Source of the DNA: an uncultured Sphingomonas sp.
GTDB lineage: Bacteria > Pseudomonadota > Alphaproteobacteria > Sphingomonadales > Sphingomonadaceae
DNA: 34,149 bases
Assembly (NCBI GenBank): GCA_913777325.1
Contig: CAJYSA010000114.1
Coordinates: 1 to 34,149 of the forward strand
Direction: 5' to 3'
Shown here in pieces: positions 1-8,569 of the stretch. Position 1 is the first letter of the stretch, and each line of letters opens with the position of its first letter. Below the pieces are notes generated by a model. It did not search any database and was not told where the DNA came from. It worked only from the letters and a program-made list of their open reading frames with translations. A program made the translations under genes and the position numbers.

Positions 1-816
1 ATCTTCGAGGTGATGGCCGGCCTGCCGGTGACCGTCCGCCTGCTCGACCCGCCGCTCCACGAATTCCTGCCGCACGAGGAAAACGAGTTCGTCGAGGTCG
101 CCGAGGCCGCAGGCATCGCGGTCGAGCAGTTGAAGCGCCGCGCGGCGGAACTCCATGAATTCAATCCGATGCTCGGCCATCGCGGTTGCCGGTTGGGGGT
201 CACCTATCCCGAAATCTACGAGATGCAGGCGCGCGCGATCTTCGAGGCGGCGATCGACGTCGCCGAAAAGTCCGGAGAGGCGCCGATTCCGGAGGTGATG
301 ATCCCGCTGGTCGCGACCAAGCGCGAGCTGGAATTGATGAAGACCGTCGTCGATGCCGCCGCCCAGGCGGTGTTCGCGGAGCGCGGTCGTACGATCGAAT
401 ATCTGGTCGGCACGATGATCGAGCTGCCGCGCGCCGCGCTGCGCGCGGGTGATATTGCAGAGGCCGGCGAGTTCTTCTCCTTCGGCACCAACGATCTGAC
501 GCAGACGACGCTCGGCGTCAGCCGTGACGACGCCAGCCGCTTCCTGGGCGCCTATGTCGAAAAGGGCATCTACGCGCGCGATCCGTTCGTCAGCCTCGAT
601 GTCGAAGGCGTTGGCGAACTGGTCGAGCTCGCCGCCGAACGCGGGCGCAAGAGCCGGCCCGGCATCAAGCTGGGCATCTGCGGGGAGCATGGCGGCGATC
701 CGGCCTCGATCGCGTTCTGCGAACAGGTCGGCCTCGATTACGTCTCGGCCTCGCCGTACCGCGTGCCGATCGCGCGGCTGGCGGCAGCGCAGGCGGCGCT
801 GAAGGCGCGCGCGTGA
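1..816 (+). CDS. ppdK: pyruvate, phosphate dikinase, C-terminal part (5' end outside window)
   Basis: The reading frame is open from base 1, so this is the 3' end of a longer gene; only about 271 residues are visible of a family usually near 880-900. The enzyme interconverts pyruvate, ATP and phosphate with phosphoenolpyruvate, AMP and pyrophosphate in the cytoplasm. The visible part is the PEP/pyruvate-binding TIM-barrel domain. Recognisable blocks are [12 protein letters not shown] near the start, the [10 protein letters not shown] segment, [14 protein letters not shown], and the catalytic-cysteine motif [10 protein letters not shown] (Cys codon at 679-681), followed by the family-typical ending [18 protein letters not shown]. 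The stop overlaps the start of the next gene (GTGA). PEP synthase and enzyme I share the fold, but the spacing and motifs fit PPDK best. Confidence 0.95.
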   Translation: MFEVMAGLPVTVRLLDPPLHEFLPHEENEFVEVAEAAGIAVEQLKRRAAELHEFNPMLGHRGCRLGVTYPEIYEMQARAIFEAAIDVAEKSGEAPIPEVMIPLVATKRELELMKTVVDAAAQAVFAERGRTIEYLVGTMIELPRAALRAGDIAEAGEFFSFGTNDLTQTTLGVSRDDASRFLGAYVEKGIYARDPFVSLDVEGVGELVELAAERGRKSRPGIKLGICGEHGGDPASIAFCEQVGLDYVSASPYRVPIARLAAAQAALKARA

Positions 817-1568
817 TCCGTTCGGCGGGGCTCGCCGCTGCCGTTCTGGCGGCGAGCCCCGCTGCGGCTGCCGTTACGGTCGGAGCGCAGATCGTCGACA
901 CGCGCCTGACCGGCACGATCGCGGGCATGCCGGTCGACTCGGCTGATAGTGATGCGCTCACCCGCACCGGAACGATCAATGCGTCGGCGCAACTCGTGGA
1001 GCGTGGACAAGGCTCGTCGTTGGTACGCGCCAACTCGACGGTGATCGCCGAACTCCCTGTCGCCGAGCGCGGTCGGGTAACCTTTCGCCGAACGCTCACT
1101 CCCGGCTCCGTCGCCGGTGGCAATGACGTGACGTCAAGTGCCGCCACCTATCGTTATGTGTTCACCACCGACACGCCGATCGCCTTCGATGTGAACTGGG
1201 GCGTGGCGACGTTCGGCACAGCGGCGGACTGGAATCTGCCATCGCAAATGCTGTCGCTCGCCATTCCGGGCGGTGGCGATACACTCTTGCGACTCGACGA
1301 CCTTGGCAACGGTGCGAGCGGATTGCGACAGCTAACGCTCGATCCGGGCAGCTATGAGCTGCGGATCCAGGACGCGTTCTCGCCAGTCGCGGGTGCGGGC
1401 AACAGCAGCGGCCTGTCCGGCCAATATAGCTTTGCGATGCGGGCGGTGCCCGAGCCGGCAAGCTGGACCATGCTGTTGATCGGTTTCGCGGTGACGGGCG
1501 CGGTGATGCGCCGGGGTGCCCACCGATCGCCCGCGCGCCGTCAGATGAAGTTGCGATCGCGCGGATAG
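813..1568 (+). CDS. PEPxxWA-CTERM sorting-domain surface/exported protein
   Basis: A 251-residue secreted protein of unknown function. The GTG start overlaps the preceding stop codon by 4 nt. It begins with a hydrophobic signal peptide (about residues 1-20, ending AAAA). The body is beta-rich, low in cysteine and has no enzyme motif I recognise. Near the C-terminus it carries the PEP-CTERM tripartite signal: [13 protein letters not shown], a hydrophobic helix, then Arg-Arg. In known systems this signal directs export and processing by an exosortase, and the PEPxxWA variant is typical of sphingomonads. A tail of about 17 residues rich in Arg/Lys follows the usual end point, which is odd. Its 3' end overlaps the convergent gene at 1541-1990 by 28 nt. 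No exosortase gene is in this window. Confidence 0.8.
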   Translation: MIRSAGLAAAVLAASPAAAAVTVGAQIVDTRLTGTIAGMPVDSADSDALTRTGTINASAQLVERGQGSSLVRANSTVIAELPVAERGRVTFRRTLTPGSVAGGNDVTSSAATYRYVFTTDTPIAFDVNWGVATFGTAADWNLPSQMLSLAIPGGGDTLLRLDDLGNGASGLRQLTLDPGSYELRIQDAFSPVAGAGNSSGLSGQYSFAMRAVPEPASWTMLLIGFAVTGAVMRRGAHRSPARRQMKLRSRG

Positions 1569-1990
1569 CCGGGGGCCGGGCGATCGTCTTCGACATACCG
1601 GTCGCCGAGCGGACGATCGTCGCGGGCAAATCGATCGTCCAGCGCAGGACGCGCCGCCGACAGTCGGCTGTTCTCCCGCTCCAGTTCGTCATTCTCGCGC
1701 TTCAGTTCGGCAACCCGCGCGTTGGCGTTGTCCCGTTCGCGCTCCAGCTCTGTCACGCGCGTTCCGATCGTGCCGTGATCACGCTCCAGCTCCACGGCGC
1801 GCTTGCTAGCCGAGTCGTGATCGCGCTCGAGCTCGCCGACCCGCTTGCTGGTCACCGCATGCGCGTCGCGCTCGGCGACATAGCGCGCCTTCCATTTGCG
1901 GCCGCCCGGATGGCTCGCCAGCCCGAACAGCCATCCTGCGACCAGCGCTACCGCCAGTGCGATATATTGCGTCGTCGTGGTGAACAGCAT
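1541..1990 (-). CDS. small membrane-anchored coiled-coil protein, function unknown
   Basis: A 149-residue hypothetical protein. Residues about 8-26 form one hydrophobic transmembrane helix (or uncleaved signal anchor). After a short basic stretch comes a long charged helix, residues about 50-110, made of four consecutive 14-residue units that start at Arg50, Arg64, Arg78 and Arg92, each with the core RVxELERxxD. The spacing is exactly two heptads, which predicts a parallel coiled coil. The C-terminal 40 residues are proline/aspartate/arginine-rich and probably disordered ([21 protein letters not shown]). It follows the tad genes on the same strand after a 53-nt gap, so it may be read through from them, but nothing ties it to pili. 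I do not recognise a family. Confidence 0.65.
   Translation of the reverse strand: MLFTTTTQYIALAVALVAGWLFGLASHPGGRKWKARYVAERDAHAVTSKRVGELERDHDSASKRAVELERDHGTIGTRVTELERERDNANARVAELKRENDELERENSRLSAARPALDDRFARDDRPLGDRYVEDDRPAPGYPRDRNFI
1676..1843 (-). repeat. four in-frame 42-bp (14-aa) tandem repeats
   Basis: Within the coiled-coil gene, four 14-codon units follow each other without gaps, with first Arg codons exactly 42 nt apart. The protein repeat core is RVxELERxxD. Units have diverged at the DNA level but keep ELER or ELKR in each copy. This is seen directly in the translation. Confidence 0.75.
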
Positions 1991-2043
1991 GGCGGTGACT
2001 CCGATCGTTTCACGTCGTGAACGATGAAGCGCCGCCGCTGTTC

Positions 2044-3027
2044 CTAGGTCTTGGCGTTGATGAACGAGTCGTTGAGCGAACAGGCCGCCGGACCGAGGAT
2101 GACCACGAACAACACCGGCAGGATGAACATGATCAGCGGCACGGTCATGATCGCCGGCAACCGCGCCGCCTTTTCCTCGGCGCGCATCATGCGTTCGTTG
2201 CGGAATTCGGCGGACAGCACCCGCAGCGCGCTGGCGAGGGGAGTGCCGTACTTCTCGGTCTGGATCATCGTCGTGACCACGCCGCGTACCGCATCCAGAT
2301 CGACGCGGTTCGCCAGATTTTCAAAAGCGTGCCGACGATCGGTGAGGAAGCCCAATTCGATCGCGGTCAGCGCGAATTCCTCGCCCAGTTCGGGATAGGC
2401 CTTCCCCAATTCGCGGGAGACGCGGTGGAAGGCGGCATCGACGGTCAAGCCCGCCTCGGCACAGATCACCAGCAGGTCGAGCGCGTCGGGCAACCCCTTG
2501 CGGATCGCGTCGCTGCGCTTCGTGATCTTGTTCTTGAGGAAGATATCGGGCGCCTTGTACGCCAGCACGAAGGTGCAGGCGACCAGCGCATAGCGCTTGA
2601 GCGCGCCCCAATCCGGAAAGGCGTCGAGCAGATAGACCCAGATGACCATCAGGCCGCCGAAGACGATCGGCAAGACCAGCCGACCGAAGATCACCGCGAC
2701 CGCCCACTCCTTGTTGCGGATGCCGGCCTGGAGCAGCTTGCGCTGCGCCTCCTTCAACTGTTCGTCCTGCAGCACCCGCAGCGAGGACAGCAGACTGCGC
2801 AGCCGGTCCGCCGCATTGCTTTGATGCACCAGCTTGGTGCGTCGCTTGGCGGTGGAGGCGGTGATCCCGGCCTTCAACTGCTCGCGGCGATCGTTGAGCG
2901 TGCGGATGCGCCGGCCCATCGGGTCGCGTAGTCCGCGGGCCGCGTGACCCGCGACCAGCAGCGGCGCGGAGAGCGCCGGCAGCAGCATCATGACGGTCAT
3001 GGCGTCGAAGCCGAGGATCGTGGTCAT
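2044..3027 (-). CDS. tadC: Tad pilus inner-membrane platform protein TadC (type II secretion F domain)
   Basis: A 327-residue integral membrane protein of the GspF/T2SSF superfamily. With TadB it should form the inner-membrane platform on which the Tad ATPase drives pilus assembly. Hydrophobic helices are visible at the N-terminus (residues about 5-28), around 125-175 and at the very C-terminus (about 295-318). The cytoplasmic T2SSF domain lies between, with family-like segments PDALDLLVICAEAGLTVDAAFHRVSREL and TEKYGTPLASALRVLSAEFRNERMMRAEEKAARLPAIMTVPL. The start lies 1 nt past the tadB stop, indicating translational coupling. It is the last clear tad gene in the operon. Confidence 0.92.
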   Translation of the reverse strand: MTTILGFDAMTVMMLLPALSAPLLVAGHAARGLRDPMGRRIRTLNDRREQLKAGITASTAKRRTKLVHQSNAADRLRSLLSSLRVLQDEQLKEAQRKLLQAGIRNKEWAVAVIFGRLVLPIVFGGLMVIWVYLLDAFPDWGALKRYALVACTFVLAYKAPDIFLKNKITKRSDAIRKGLPDALDLLVICAEAGLTVDAAFHRVSRELGKAYPELGEEFALTAIELGFLTDRRHAFENLANRVDLDAVRGVVTTMIQTEKYGTPLASALRVLSAEFRNERMMRAEEKAARLPAIMTVPLIMFILPVLFVVILGPAACSLNDSFINAKT

Positions 3028-3028
3028 A

Positions 3029-3997
3029 TCAGATCTCGAAGCTCACCATACGGGACATGATGAAGGCGCCGATCCCCATCCAGATCAGTCCGCCGGTCGC
3101 GGTGATCATCAGCCGCATGTCGGTGAAGAACGTGAGCATGTATGAGGGGTTGATCATGTAGATCAGGCCGAACACGATGAAGGGCAGCGAACCGATGATG
3201 TAGGCCGATGCCTTCGATTCCGAGGACATCGCTTTGATCTTCAGCTTCATCTGTCCGCGCTGGCGCAGCACGGTGGCAAGGTTCTGAAGAGTTTCGGCCA
3301 AGTTGCCGCCGGTCTCCCGCTGGATCGCGATCGTGATCACGAAAAACTGGAACTCCGGCGTCACCAACCGGTCGGCGGTTTCCTGAAGCGCGACGTCCAT
3401 CGATCGTCCGATCCGCATCTTGTCGGATACCGAGCGGAACTCCTCCCCGACCGGCCCGGGCACCTCCGCGCCGACGACCTGCATGGTCTCGGAGATCGGC
3501 AGGCCTGAGCGCAGGCCGCGCACCAGCAACTCGATGGCGTCGGGAAATTTGGCGATGAACGCGGCGATGCGTCGCTTGATCAGGTGACCGACCACCAAAT
3601 GCGGGATCGCGGCGCCCACGATCATCCCGGCGAATAGGGCGATAAGCAGCGGCAGCCCCTTGAGCAACAACAGCAGGAACACCACCGCCGCGATCGCCAC
3701 GGCCCCGATGCCATACTGACCGACCGTCCAGGTCTTCCCAGTCATTCCCAAGCGCTTCTTCAGCTCGGCTTCGTTGGGCAGGATGCGCATCACCGCGAGA
3801 TCGGCGCGCGTTGCGCTCCGCCCGGTGATGCGGCGAAGTTGCGCCTCCATGGTGTTGACCGGCGAGGTGACATGCCGCTCGCGCAGCCCCGCGAGCCGAC
3901 GCGCCGTCGCCTTCTCGGTCGATGGCGACGCCAAGGCGAAGACCAGCAGGCCGATCGTCATCGTCGCGGCGGCGAGCAGCAGGATCAGCGGCGACAT
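3029..3997 (-). CDS. tadB: Tad pilus inner-membrane platform protein TadB (type II secretion F domain)
   Basis: A 322-residue membrane protein with an N-terminal helix (residues about 3-23), two central helices (about 95-135) and C-terminal helices (about 262-315). Between them is a T2SSF domain with FPDAIELLVRGLRSGLPISE and the conserved stretch QRETGGNLAETLQNLATVLRQR. It partners TadC in the pilus platform. It starts 31 nt downstream of cpaE. In most Tad loci the secretion ATPase gene cpaF (tadA) sits exactly here, and it is absent. Together with TadC the identification is firm. Confidence 0.93.
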   Translation of the reverse strand: MSPLILLLAAATMTIGLLVFALASPSTEKATARRLAGLRERHVTSPVNTMEAQLRRITGRSATRADLAVMRILPNEAELKKRLGMTGKTWTVGQYGIGAVAIAAVVFLLLLLKGLPLLIALFAGMIVGAAIPHLVVGHLIKRRIAAFIAKFPDAIELLVRGLRSGLPISETMQVVGAEVPGPVGEEFRSVSDKMRIGRSMDVALQETADRLVTPEFQFFVITIAIQRETGGNLAETLQNLATVLRQRGQMKLKIKAMSSESKASAYIIGSLPFIVFGLIYMINPSYMLTFFTDMRLMITATGGLIWMGIGAFIMSRMVSFEI

Positions 3998-4028
3998 GGC
4001 GGCTCCGCGAAGAGGACTGTGACGTCGA

Positions 4029-5297
4029 TCACTTGGCGGCGGGCTTCTTGGCGAGCAGCTCGGAGATCCGGGCCAGCAGCGACCCGCCCTTGGTACCAGC
4101 GTCCAGCGGCACCGGATTCTCGCCGGTCGCCGCCAGCAGGCGCTCCGTCAGCTCGACGAGCGGCGCCAAGGTCTTGGACCCCTTGCCAACGGCCGCCATC
4201 GGCTTCCCGAGCTTCGCCGCCTGCGTCGCCAGCTTGTGGTCGTAAGGGACGGCGACGTCGATCTTGCGCTCGATCGATCCCTCGAAATCCTTACGCAGCA
4301 CCTCCTGCTGCGCCCCCACGTGGACGCGATTGGCGAGCACGCAGAGCTGCGCTTGCGGCGCGTTGGTGCGCAACCACGAAAGGAGGCGGATGGTGTCGCG
4401 TGCCGCGGCGAGTGTCAGGTCGGTGACCAGCACGACCGCCTGCACTTCCGTCATCAGGTGCGGATGCTGGATCAGCATCGCGCGCGGCAGGTCCATCACG
4501 CTCATCTCGAACGCGCCGCGCAGTTCCTCCTGAAGCTGGTAATAGGCCGCCCCGTCGGTGACGATTGGATTGCTGATCGGCGCCTCGGCAGACAGCACTG
4601 ACAGCTTGTCCGACGCACGGACGAGTGCCCGTTCGAGGAACAGCCCGTCGATCCGGCTGGGATTGTCGATCGCATCGATCAGCCCGCGTCCCGGTTCCAG
4701 GTCCATCGCCAATGCGTTGGTGCCGAAATGAACGTCGAGGTCGAGCAGCGCGGTCGAACGTTTGCCGGCCTCGCTGATCTGCCAGGCGAGCGAGCTCGCG
4801 ATCGTCGATGCGCCGACTCCGCCGCGACATCCGATGACGGCCAGTGCGGCATGCGGCCGATCGATCGCAGCTTCGGTGAAGCGCGACGCATTGAGCATTG
4901 TTTGCGCGGCGGCAAAGGCGTCGCGCACCGCGTCGATGCTCAGCGGCTTCAGCAGATAATCGTGGATTCCACTGGCGAGCAGGTCACGGTACAGCCGCAC
5001 GTCGTTGATCTGTCCGGCGGCGATCACGATCGTCCCCGGTTCGCAAACCTCGGCCAAACCGTTGATCTCGTTGAGCGGGTCGCTGGCCGCACTCAGGTCG
5101 ACGAACAGCACCTGCGGGCTGGACGTGACCGCCAGCGTCTGGACAGCCTCGCGCAGGCCGCCTTTCTGTACGTTGTCCGGCTGCCAGCCTAGGTCGTCGA
5201 CGACGGTGCGCAGCGTCGCCACCGACGCATCGTCGCAGCAGAAGGCGAGGAACGGTGCCCGCGCGGCGGCGCCAGCGACTTTCCATGGTGCGTTCAC
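4029..5297 (-). CDS. cpaE: pilus assembly protein CpaE/TadZ (receiver-like plus MinD/ParA-type ATPase-fold)
   Basis: 422 residues from a GTG start at 5297, chosen because a GGGAGG Shine-Dalgarno lies 8 nt upstream and cpaD ends only 1 nt before it. Longer starts would run deep into cpaD. Residues about 13-135 form an atypical response-regulator-like domain (LFVDL, IHDYLLKPLS). From about 150 onward is a MinD/ParA-fold domain, with a degenerate Walker A CRGGVGAST at residues 157-165 and ALLDLDVHFGTNALAMDLEP after it. The family localises the Tad machinery, often to a cell pole. The signature lysines of the deviant Walker A motif are replaced by Arg and Ala, so ATP hydrolysis is doubtful. It is part of the cpaA-tadC operon. 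Confidence 0.92.
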   Translation of the reverse strand: MNAPWKVAGAAARAPFLAFCCDDASVATLRTVVDDLGWQPDNVQKGGLREAVQTLAVTSSPQVLFVDLSAASDPLNEINGLAEVCEPGTIVIAAGQINDVRLYRDLLASGIHDYLLKPLSIDAVRDAFAAAQTMLNASRFTEAAIDRPHAALAVIGCRGGVGASTIASSLAWQISEAGKRSTALLDLDVHFGTNALAMDLEPGRGLIDAIDNPSRIDGLFLERALVRASDKLSVLSAEAPISNPIVTDGAAYYQLQEELRGAFEMSVMDLPRAMLIQHPHLMTEVQAVVLVTDLTLAAARDTIRLLSWLRTNAPQAQLCVLANRVHVGAQQEVLRKDFEGSIERKIDVAVPYDHKLATQAAKLGKPMAAVGKGSKTLAPLVELTERLLAATGENPVPLDAGTKGGSLLARISELLAKKPAAK

Positions 5298-5298
5298 G

Positions 5299-5928
5299 TC
5301 AGCGCCCTCCCGTGGTTTCGCTCTTGAGGACCGTGCCACCGCCGCCGGTCGGGGCGGCCTTGCGCCAGATGGTGACTCCCTTCGTCGCGGTGTTGGTCGT
5401 GCGCGCGCCATCGTCAGCGCGGCCGCGAACCAGATCGTTGGGATCGGCGACCATCGCCGCCAGTGTTCCGTTCACCGCGCAGCCGAAGCCGCTGCCGGTG
5501 TGAGCGTCGAAATTCACCAGGGAGGCGCGGGCAGCGGGGGTGTCGCAACTGGGCACCGAGGCATTGCTGCGCGTCACGATGACGCGAACCGTGCCGGGCG
5601 TCGGTGCCGAGCCTTGCGCCGGCGCGGATACGACGTGCAGATCGCGTTCTGCGGCGAGCGCGACGATCTCGCTGGAGACGCCGGGGGAGGCGGACGGGTC
5701 GTCGATCGCCATGGTCGCGCCGGGCGCGGGCGCGAGCACGTCGAGCCAGCCTCGAAGCCGCTGCGCCTCGCCGCTGCCCAGCCCGTCGGGGCCAGCGAGC
5801 AGGTCGAGCGCGTAATCGGTCTGCGTGACGACCGGCTGATGCGCGGTCTCCATGCCGCGATAGTCGCCGCAGCCGGCAAGCGGGTAGCAGAGCGCCAAGG
5901 TGGCGAGCAGAAGCGGACGCTTGATCAT
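5299..5928 (-). CDS. cpaD: pilus assembly lipoprotein CpaD
   Basis: About 209 residues. The N-terminus MIKRPLLLATLALCYPLAGC is a lipoprotein signal with a lipobox (LAGC, Cys about residue 20). CpaD is an outer-membrane-associated lipoprotein thought to assist the CpaC secretin. Family-like segments near the C-terminus include NFDAHTGSGFGCAVNGTLAAMVADPNDLVRGRADDGARTTNTATKGV, with the Asn-Asp-Leu-Val block typical of CpaD. The ATG at 5928 is preferred because GAGG lies about 9 nt upstream; an ATG at 5937 and a GTG at 5943 are in frame but have no usable spacing. The gene begins just after the cpaC stop at 5940-5942. Confidence 0.87.
   Translation of the reverse strand: MIKRPLLLATLALCYPLAGCGDYRGMETAHQPVVTQTDYALDLLAGPDGLGSGEAQRLRGWLDVLAPAPGATMAIDDPSASPGVSSEIVALAAERDLHVVSAPAQGSAPTPGTVRVIVTRSNASVPSCDTPAARASLVNFDAHTGSGFGCAVNGTLAAMVADPNDLVRGRADDGARTTNTATKGVTIWRKAAPTGGGGTVLKSETTGGR
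5306..5311 (-). promoter_or_regulatory. Shine-Dalgarno that sets the cpaE GTG start
   Basis: Reading the minus strand gives GGGAGG, 8 nt before the GTG at 5297. It lies inside the last codons of cpaD, so cpaE translation is probably coupled to cpaD. Confidence 0.6.
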
Positions 5929-5939
5929 CGGGCGCATCC

Positions 5940-7502
5940 TCACTTGATTGAGAAGCCGGGGGCCGCCGGCGCGGCGCGACGGTCGGCGGGCGCGGGTGCG
6001 GGCGGGGCCAGCTGCGGCTTCGGGCGATCGACGCCGCGGGTGCCGCTTTCCAGCTTGCCGAGGAGCGCACGTTCCAGATCGGTGGGCGCCTTGTACCCGT
6101 CGGTGGGCAATTTTACGTCCGTCGCGTTCACCGGGTGCACCAGATACGGCGTAATGATGATCACCAATTCCGTCTCGTTGCGCTGGAAGCTGTTCGAGCG
6201 GAACAGCGCCCCCAGGATCGGGATGTCGCCGATGCCGGGCGTCTTGGTGTAGCTGTTGTTGTGCGTGTTCTGCATCAGACCGGCGATCATGAAGCTCTGG
6301 CCGGAGCCAAGCTCGACCGTCGTTTCGGCGCGGCGGGTGGTGAGCGCCGGGACGCGCGCGCTGCCGACCGATACGGCATTGCCATAGTCGAGCTGCGACA
6401 CTTCCGGCTTCACGCGCAGCGAAATGCGACCGTCGGACAGGACCGTCGGGGTATAGGCGAGGCTGACGCCGAATTGCTTGTACTCGATCGAATTGGTGCC
6501 CAGCGCCTGCGCGATCGGGATCGGGATTTCACCGCCGGCCAGGAAGGTGCCGGTTTCGCCCGACAAGGCGGTCAGGTTCGGGTTGGCCAGCGTCGTGACC
6601 TGCCCCAGCGTTTCGCCGAGATCGAGCGCGTTGATGAAATCGGTGCCGAGCAGGCGGCCGAACAGGCTGAACGTGCCACCGCCGTTGGCGACACCCGGTA
6701 GCGAGAAGCTGGTGCCGCCAGCGGGCAGGCTGGGATCCGCCCCCGGCAGCACGCTGGTGATCGTACCCTGCCGCCCGAAACCATAACTGAGCAGCGGGTT
6801 GCCCGTACCCAGCGTGCGCGTGGTGACGTTGTTCGCAATGTTCTTCAGGAACGACCGGCTGACTTCGGCGAACTTGACCTGCAAGTTCACCTGCAGCGGC
6901 GTCGCGATGCGGATGCGGTTGATGACCGCGATCTTGAGCGGGGTTGCCTCGACGCTGGAATCGACGCCCGGGTTGAGCAGGCCCGTCACCAGCCGCTGCG
7001 CCTGTTCGGCGTCGACGGGAGCGGCGGCATTGCCGTTGATGACCGCGATCTGGCCGACCAGCGTGACGCGGAAATCACTGCCGGGCAACGCGGCCTGGAG
7101 CATCCGGTCGATCTGCGTCGCATTGGGCGCCACGCGAACCGTGGCGGCGAAGATCACGCCACCGGCGCGATCGGTGGCGAAGATGGTCGCCTCGCCGCTC
7201 GCCTTGCCGAACAGATGGATCTGGCGTGGATTGGCGACATAGACGTCCGCTGCTTCCGCATTGGACGTCCAGACCTCGCTGACGGCGGAGGGAAGGGTGA
7301 TGAGCTCGCCTTCGCCGACCGACAGCCACTTCTCGACGCTCGGCTTCGTCACGCCGACCGGCGGAAGGCCGGAGCGCACGACCGGACGGGCGGGGACGAA
7401 CGATGGCCGGGCGGCGCGGGGCGCGGCGGCACCGATGGTGGGCGACAGCGCCGCCGTGAGTGCCGCAGCCAGTGCCGCGCCGTGGAAGAAGGACGGACGC
7501 AT
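5940..7502 (-). CDS. cpaC: Tad pilus outer-membrane secretin CpaC (RcpA)
   Basis: A 520-residue type II/III secretin family protein forming the outer-membrane pore for the Flp-type pilus. Residues 1 to about 27 are a signal peptide. An N-terminal pilus-assembly domain follows (VGEGELITLPSAVSEVWTSNAEAADVYVANPRQIHLFGKASGEATI, about 60-115), then a BON-like segment (about 125-190). The secretin domain covers about 195-460 and carries NLQVKFAEVSRSFLKNI, PNLTALSGETGTFLAGGEIPIP, TRRAETTVELGSGQSFMIAGL and the hallmark GIGDIPILGALFRS. The C-terminal 50 residues are proline/alanine-rich. It starts 1 nt downstream of the cpaB stop. Confidence 0.95.
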   Translation of the reverse strand: MRPSFFHGAALAAALTAALSPTIGAAAPRAARPSFVPARPVVRSGLPPVGVTKPSVEKWLSVGEGELITLPSAVSEVWTSNAEAADVYVANPRQIHLFGKASGEATIFATDRAGGVIFAATVRVAPNATQIDRMLQAALPGSDFRVTLVGQIAVINGNAAAPVDAEQAQRLVTGLLNPGVDSSVEATPLKIAVINRIRIATPLQVNLQVKFAEVSRSFLKNIANNVTTRTLGTGNPLLSYGFGRQGTITSVLPGADPSLPAGGTSFSLPGVANGGGTFSLFGRLLGTDFINALDLGETLGQVTTLANPNLTALSGETGTFLAGGEIPIPIAQALGTNSIEYKQFGVSLAYTPTVLSDGRISLRVKPEVSQLDYGNAVSVGSARVPALTTRRAETTVELGSGQSFMIAGLMQNTHNNSYTKTPGIGDIPILGALFRSNSFQRNETELVIIITPYLVHPVNATDVKLPTDGYKAPTDLERALLGKLESGTRGVDRPKPQLAPPAPAPADRRAAPAAPGFSIK

Positions 7503-7503
7503 T

Positions 7504-8520
7504 TCAGTTCTTTCCTGCGACGGCGACTTCGGTCACGGCATTACCGCGCGCGACGCGCACCTTGGGGCCGGCGGGTGCCGGCATGTTGGCGGCGACGGGC
7601 GCGCCGGGGATCGCAGGGCTATTCCGAATCTGGCTGTCGCGCGCCGGCACGGTGCGACGCTGGAAACGCGACACGTCGGCGCCGACCGCATAAGTGGTGT
7701 TGCCCGTCTGCGGCGTGTTGGCGAGGCGATCGAGGACCGCCTCCTCGGTGCGGGCGTCCTTGCTGTCGCCGATGTTGACGTTGCCGGAGGCGATCGCCCG
7801 ATCCAGTTCGGACGCATTGTCGGCCAGCGAGCGGAGCGAGAGCGACAGCGTGCCGATCGTTTGCGCCACCGCGATCTGCTCGGCGAGTTTCGGCGTCGCC
7901 TCGACGGTGATGGTCGAGAAGGTCTGGACGACGGTGTTACCCTGATCGTCCTTCTGGTCGGTGGTCCGCTGATCGGTGGCGAGGACACGGAGGTTGCGCA
8001 TCACCGTCTCGCTGGCGCGCAGCGGCGGCCCGTCGCCCTCGACGGACTGGGTCAGGATCAGGTCGATATGGTCGCCCGGGAAGACGAAGCCCGCGACGCT
8101 GGTCTGCGTCGACACCGGCACCGTCACCGCGCGCATCCCCGGGCCGAGTGCGGCAGCCAGGAAGCCACGATCGCCGGGCTTCACCAACTGCCCCTGCGTG
8201 ACCGGTTGCCCGGCGGTGATCGGCAGGCGCACGACCGTGCCGATCAGCTTGCCCATGTCGGTGCCGGTGCGCAGATAGTAAGCGTTCTCCACCAGTTCCT
8301 TCGGCCACGGCTGAAACTTCAGCGCGCTGGCGTCCAGGATCGTACCGACCGGCAGCGCGCGCGTGGCGACCAGTACTTCCGGGCCGTCGACCTTGGCCGG
8401 GGCCGGCATCGCCGCCGCTTGCGGCGCGGCGGAACCGGCGAGCATCGAGCGCGCGGCGAAGGCGGTGATCGCCGCCACCATCAGCGCTCCGACCAGCAAT
8501 ATGAGCTTGCGACTGTCCAT
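7504..8520 (-). CDS. cpaB: Flp pilus assembly protein CpaB (RcpC), SAF domain
   Basis: 338 residues from the ATG at 8518-8520. This start is chosen because it opens directly into a membrane anchor/signal sequence (KLILLVGALMVAAITAFAARSML). A SAF-type domain spans about residues 48-115 (VLVATRALPVGTILDASAL, GTVVRLPITAGQPVTQGQLVKP). The RcpC-like region follows (AVTVPVSTQTSVAGFVFPGDHIDLILTQ, about 128-158). CpaB is periplasmic and needed for Tad pilus biogenesis, probably contacting peptidoglycan and the secretin. It lies 49 nt downstream of cpaA and 1 nt before cpaC. Confidence 0.93.
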   Translation of the reverse strand: MDSRKLILLVGALMVAAITAFAARSMLAGSAAPQAAAMPAPAKVDGPEVLVATRALPVGTILDASALKFQPWPKELVENAYYLRTGTDMGKLIGTVVRLPITAGQPVTQGQLVKPGDRGFLAAALGPGMRAVTVPVSTQTSVAGFVFPGDHIDLILTQSVEGDGPPLRASETVMRNLRVLATDQRTTDQKDDQGNTVVQTFSTITVEATPKLAEQIAVAQTIGTLSLSLRSLADNASELDRAIASGNVNIGDSKDARTEEAVLDRLANTPQTGNTTYAVGADVSRFQRRTVPARDSQIRNSPAIPGAPVAANMPAPAGPKVRVARGNAVTEVAVAGKN

Positions 8521-8569
8521 GAGTGACCTTGTCCCGGCGCGACGCCAGCGGCGTCCGAATGCAAAGCGA

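Noticed and set aside
2017-2931. Plus-strand frame of 304 codons opposite tadC
   Set aside because: Asp/Arg/Gln/His-rich shadow of the tadC gene.
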